A DNA stretch of 7,247 nt from Actinomycetota bacterium. Its GTDB lineage: Bacteria; Actinomycetota; Acidimicrobiia; Acidimicrobiales; Acidimicrobiaceae. Shown one piece after another: positions 4,602 to 7,247 of this stretch; position 1 is the first letter of the stretch, and every line of letters begins with the position of its first letter. The notes beneath the pieces are model-generated. The model was not told where the DNA came from, did not search any database, and was given only the letters and a program-made list of their open reading frames with translations. The DNA lies in the NCBI GenBank assembly GCA_004366215.1, contig ML178746.1, forward strand, positions 1,727 through 8,973. Reading direction: 5' to 3'. Position numbers and translations under genes: made by a program.

Positions 4602-5862
4602 CGAGCGCACCGACCTCACGCGCGACGTCCTCGAGCGCGCCGGCCAACCCCTCAGCGAGCACGTCGAGCTCGTGCGGCTCGATGATGAGCGGCGGCGAGA
4701 CCGCGAGGCTCGAACCGAGAACGCGCACGAGGACGCCGCGCGCACGCGCGCGAGCCGCGACGCGCTCGAGCGCGTCGGGGTACTCGGCGAGCACAGGCGC
4801 CTGCAGCTCCACCGCACCGAGCAGGCCGAGGCCGCCACGGACCTCCTCGACGATCGGGATGGCCGCGAGCGGCGCGAGCCGCCGGGCGAGCTCTCCCTCG
4901 AGGACCTCGCCCCGCTCGAGGATGTGCTCCTCCTCGAGGATGCGGCAGTTCGCGACGCCAGCCGCCGCACAGGTCGGGTGCCCCGAGTAGGTGGCGCCGT
5001 GGCGAAACACCGGCGCCCCAGGGCGCTTGAAGGGGGCCGCCACCTCTCCTGAGACCACGACGCCCCCGAGCGGCAGGTAGCCGCTCGTCACCCCCTTGGC
5101 AAAGGTGATGAGGTCGGGCCGAACCCCGAAGCGCTCGATGCCGAACCAGGTGCCGAGCCGACCGAACCCACAGATCACCGCGTCGACGATGAGGAGGACG
5201 CCGTGGCGTCGGCAGATCTCGCTGAGCGCCTCGAAGTACCCGGGCGGCGGTGGGTAGACCCCTCCCGCGCCGATCACCGGCTCAGCGATCACCGCAGCCA
5301 CGCGCTCGGGCCCTGCAGCCACGATCGCCGCCTCCACCGCCTCGACCGCATCCCAGGGAACCTGAACCGTGGAGGGGACGAGCTCGCCGAAGCCGGTACG
5401 GTTCGCTTCGATGCCCGCGAGCGAGGTACCAAACCCCCACGTGCCGTGGTAGCCCCTCGTGCGAGCGATGAGCATGGTTCGCGAGGGCTCGCCGACCTCG
5501 TAGAAGTAGCGGCGCGCGAGCTTGGCCGCCGTCTCGACGGCGTCCCCACCACCGAGGACGAAGAACACCTCAGCCTCGGGCATCGGAGCCCGCTGCGAGA
5601 GCCACTCGGCGAGCTCCTCTGCAGGACGGTTGGAGAAGGTGCCGAACGCGGAGTAGCCAGCCAAGGCACGGGCCTGCGCTGCGATGGCCTCAGCGATCTC
5701 CTGGCGACCGTGGCCGACGTTCGCGTACCACAGCGCAGCCGTCCCGTCAAGGTAGCGCCGACCCTCCTCGTCCCAGACCCACACGCCCTCACCACGAGCG
5801 AAGACGACGGGGTGCGTCGCGCTCTCCCACAGCTGCCCGAAGGGGTGCCAGAAGCGTCCCAT
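4597..5862 (-). CDS. Class III PLP-dependent aminotransferase, substrate unknown
   Basis: This encodes a 421-residue cytosolic enzyme of fold type I, of usual length for omega-amino acid:pyruvate/2-oxoglutarate transaminases. It transfers an amino group between an amine or amino acid and a keto acid using pyridoxal phosphate. Landmarks in order are YLDGTAALWYANVGHG (37-52), the phosphate-binding loop GGGDAVETAAKLA (104-116), RGYHG (136-140), AEPVIGAGGVYPPP (193-206), the cofactor ring-binding D227, the Schiff-base lysine K256 in TFAKGVTSGYLPLGG, TYSGHPTCAAAG (291-302), whose threonine reaches the phosphate of the partner subunit, and a C-terminal SPPLIIEPHELD (389-400). Oddities are that the nearly invariant Glu after D227 is Ala (DAV for DEV), and that the usual SGSEA loop reads GGGDA. 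ATG 5862 has AGGAGG 5 bases upstream. It lies 22 bp behind the GGDEF gene and is probably cotranscribed with it. Substrate candidates (beta-alanine, GABA, polyamines, taurine) cannot be separated by eye. Confidence 0.93.
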   Translation of the reverse strand: MGRFWHPFGQLWESATHPVVFARGEGVWVWDEEGRRYLDGTAALWYANVGHGRQEIAEAIAAQARALAGYSAFGTFSNRPAEELAEWLSQRAPMPEAEVFFVLGGGDAVETAAKLARRYFYEVGEPSRTMLIARTRGYHGTWGFGTSLAGIEANRTGFGELVPSTVQVPWDAVEAVEAAIVAAGPERVAAVIAEPVIGAGGVYPPPPGYFEALSEICRRHGVLLIVDAVICGFGRLGTWFGIERFGVRPDLITFAKGVTSGYLPLGGVVVSGEVAAPFKRPGAPVFRHGATYSGHPTCAAAGVANCRILEEEHILERGEVLEGELARRLAPLAAIPIVEEVRGGLGLLGAVELQAPVLAEYPDALERVAARARARGVLVRVLGSSLAVSPPLIIEPHELDVLAEGLAGALEDVAREVGALV

Positions 5863-5884
5863 ACCAACCTCCTCACCCTGGAGC

Positions 5885-7247
5885 CTACGGGACCCGAGTC
5901 AACCTCCCGTCCTGACCCGAGGCGACGACCTCAACGCGGTTGCGACCTGCCTGCTTGGCGAGGTAGAGCGCGGCGTCTGCTGCGCCGAGGAGCACGTCGA
6001 GGCTCGGCGGATCGCCTCCCTGACGTGAGAGGGCGACACCAACCGACGCGCTCGCGTGGATCGAGAGCGTGGCCTCGACGCGAGCCATGATCTCTCGGCG
6101 CAGCGCCTCGCCGAGGTTCCGAGCGCCCTCGAGGTCGAGCCCACCGACGACCACGACGAACTCCTCACCGCCCCAGCGCGCGAGGGCGTCGCCGTTGCGC
6201 AGGCACGAGCGCAGCGCGGCCGCCACCACGCGAAGGACCCGGTCGCCGACGTGGTGCCCGTGGTTGTCGTTGATCGCCTTGAAGTGGTCGAGGTCGATGA
6301 AGATCGCGCCCGAGGTGCGACCCTCTGCGTGCGCGTCGACGAGCACGTGCTGTGCGCGGCGCTCGAAGCTTCGCCGGTTGAGCAGGCCCGTCAAGGGGTC
6401 GGTCTGAGCCTCCTGGCGCAGCGCTGCGGTCGCGCGAGCCTGTGCCACCGCGATCGCCGCTTGGTCTGCGAAGAACTCGAGCGCCTGGATCTGGCCGAGG
6501 TCCGGGTAGCGGCCGTCGACCGGGTTGTCGACCGAGATCACCCCGAGGAGCTGCTCGTCGTTGAGGAGCGGGATGGAGAGCGTGTCCTCTGGCTGCCAGC
6601 ACTCCTCGTCGGGCACCGAGGGTGCGGCGTCTGCGCGAGGCGGCACCGACATGCGGCGCGCGAGCTCCGGTGGCAGTGGGTACGCCCGGTGACGGAAGAG
6701 GTACGAGCGCGACACCCGCATCTGGGGCGCCATGACGGCTGCGTAGAGGCTGATCGGGATCGGCCCCGCGGCGCGCAGCCGAGCCGCCTCCTCGCCGGAG
6801 ACGCCGCTCGTGACGGCGAGCCGCAGCGACTCACCCTCGCGCAGGTAGATCGCCGCCCGACCGAAGCCGCCAGCGGCGGTGACCGCGTCTGCCGCGGCCT
6901 GGAGGATCTCCTCGAGCGCTTGGAGACGCTGCACCGCGCTCGAGGCGCGAAAGAGCCCGGTGAGCCGAGCTCGCTCCGCTTCGAGGATGCGTACCTGCGC
7001 CGACACCCGCGACCGCAGGTGCTCCTGGACGAGCGCGAGCCCGAGGAGCTGAGCGAGCGCGTCGAGGTAGGCTACCTCAGCCGGCGAGGGGCCGCCGACG
7101 ACGACCGGTGCGTCGAGGAACAGGACCGCTCCGGCGTGCTGTTGCCACGACTCGACGATCTCGAAGGTCAGCGAGGCGGGATCCCAGCCCTCGAGCCGCT
7201 CTGGCGAGGCGCGGATCGCCCCACGCGCGAGGAGCTCTCGAACGAGA
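5885..7247 (-). CDS. GAF-GAF-GGDEF diguanylate cyclase (5' end outside the window)
   Basis: The frame stays open to the right edge, so at least 453 residues are present and the true start lies beyond 7247; the GTG at 7006 is merely an internal codon. Numbering from the edge, residues 1-75 look like the end of a first GAF-type sensor domain (AGAVLFLDAPVVVG, then a YLDALAQLLGLAL helix). A signalling helix follows (75-115), then a second GAF domain (about 115-270) with the typical LLGVISVDNPVDGRYPD and LEFFADQAAIAVAQAR segments. The GGDEF domain (about 280-440) has TDPLTGLLNRRSF, the metal-binding IDLDHFKAINDNHGHHVGD and an intact active site GGEEF (359-363). The product-inhibition site RNGD (350-353) lies exactly five residues earlier. 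It should therefore make cyclic di-GMP from two GTP and be feedback-inhibited. No EAL domain and no membrane segment are visible in the part present. It is the first visible gene of an operon with the aminotransferase 22 bp downstream. Confidence 0.94.
   Translation of the reverse strand, partial: LVRELLARGAIRASPERLEGWDPASLTFEIVESWQQHAGAVLFLDAPVVVGGPSPAEVAYLDALAQLLGLALVQEHLRSRVSAQVRILEAERARLTGLFRASSAVQRLQALEEILQAAADAVTAAGGFGRAAIYLREGESLRLAVTSGVSGEEAARLRAAGPIPISLYAAVMAPQMRVSRSYLFRHRAYPLPPELARRMSVPPRADAAPSVPDEECWQPEDTLSIPLLNDEQLLGVISVDNPVDGRYPDLGQIQALEFFADQAAIAVAQARATAALRQEAQTDPLTGLLNRRSFERRAQHVLVDAHAEGRTSGAIFIDLDHFKAINDNHGHHVGDRVLRVVAAALRSCLRNGDALARWGGEEFVVVVGGLDLEGARNLGEALRREIMARVEATLSIHASASVGVALSRQGGDPPSLDVLLGAADAALYLAKQAGRNRVEVVASGQDGRLTRVP

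Noticed and set aside
1..7247. Frequent CGAGCTCG/CTCGAG-like words as a possible repeat family
   Set aside because: They fall in frame as Glu-Leu, Leu-Glu and Ala-Arg codon pairs with GC-rich codon use. I see no regular spacing, so no CRISPR array or tandem repeat is supported.

Overview
The window comes from a very GC-rich bacterial chromosome. It is densely coded, with strong GC bias at third codon positions, GTG as well as ATG starts, AGGAGG-type ribosome binding sites and short or negative gene spacing. An ECF sigma factor next to an anti-sigma factor with an RskA-like extracytoplasmic domain, together with strongly diverged exonuclease VII subunits, points to an actinobacterium. An Acidimicrobiia-type organism would fit, but that is an inference from style and not proven. 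Nothing looks like a phage, transposon, CRISPR array or recent island.

Left part (1-1063): a perfect 14-bp hairpin without a T-run (7-38) lies behind a leftward gene for a 2-keto-4-pentenoate hydratase family enzyme (94-861). Just upstream of that gene, on the same strand, is a tRNA-Arg(CCT) gene (889-960). The roughly 100 bp between the tRNA and the next gene is a divergent promoter region.

Middle part (1064-4590), all rightward: an ECF-type sigma factor (1064-1564) overlaps its membrane-bound zinc-site anti-sigma factor (1548-2171). After a 92-bp gap with a possible terminator and promoter comes a three-gene cluster: a SixA-like histidine phosphatase (2264-2767), the exonuclease VII large subunit xseA (2784-4322, or from TTG 2760) and the small subunit xseB (4312-4590, overlapping xseA by 11 bp).

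Right part (4597-7247), leftward: a two-gene operon. The first gene is a GAF-GAF-GGDEF diguanylate cyclase whose 5' end lies beyond the window. It is followed after 22 bp by a class III PLP-dependent aminotransferase. This operon converges on xseB with only 6 bp between the two stop codons, and both stops sit in the arms of a small perfect inverted repeat.

Most genes belong to well-known families. The points that deserve a second look are an unusual Glu-to-Ala change in the cofactor-binding motif of the aminotransferase, diverged motifs in an otherwise catalytically complete XseA, the coupling of a SixA-like phosphatase to exonuclease VII, and the pairing of a c-di-GMP cyclase with an aminotransferase. 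I found no convincing new multi-gene system.
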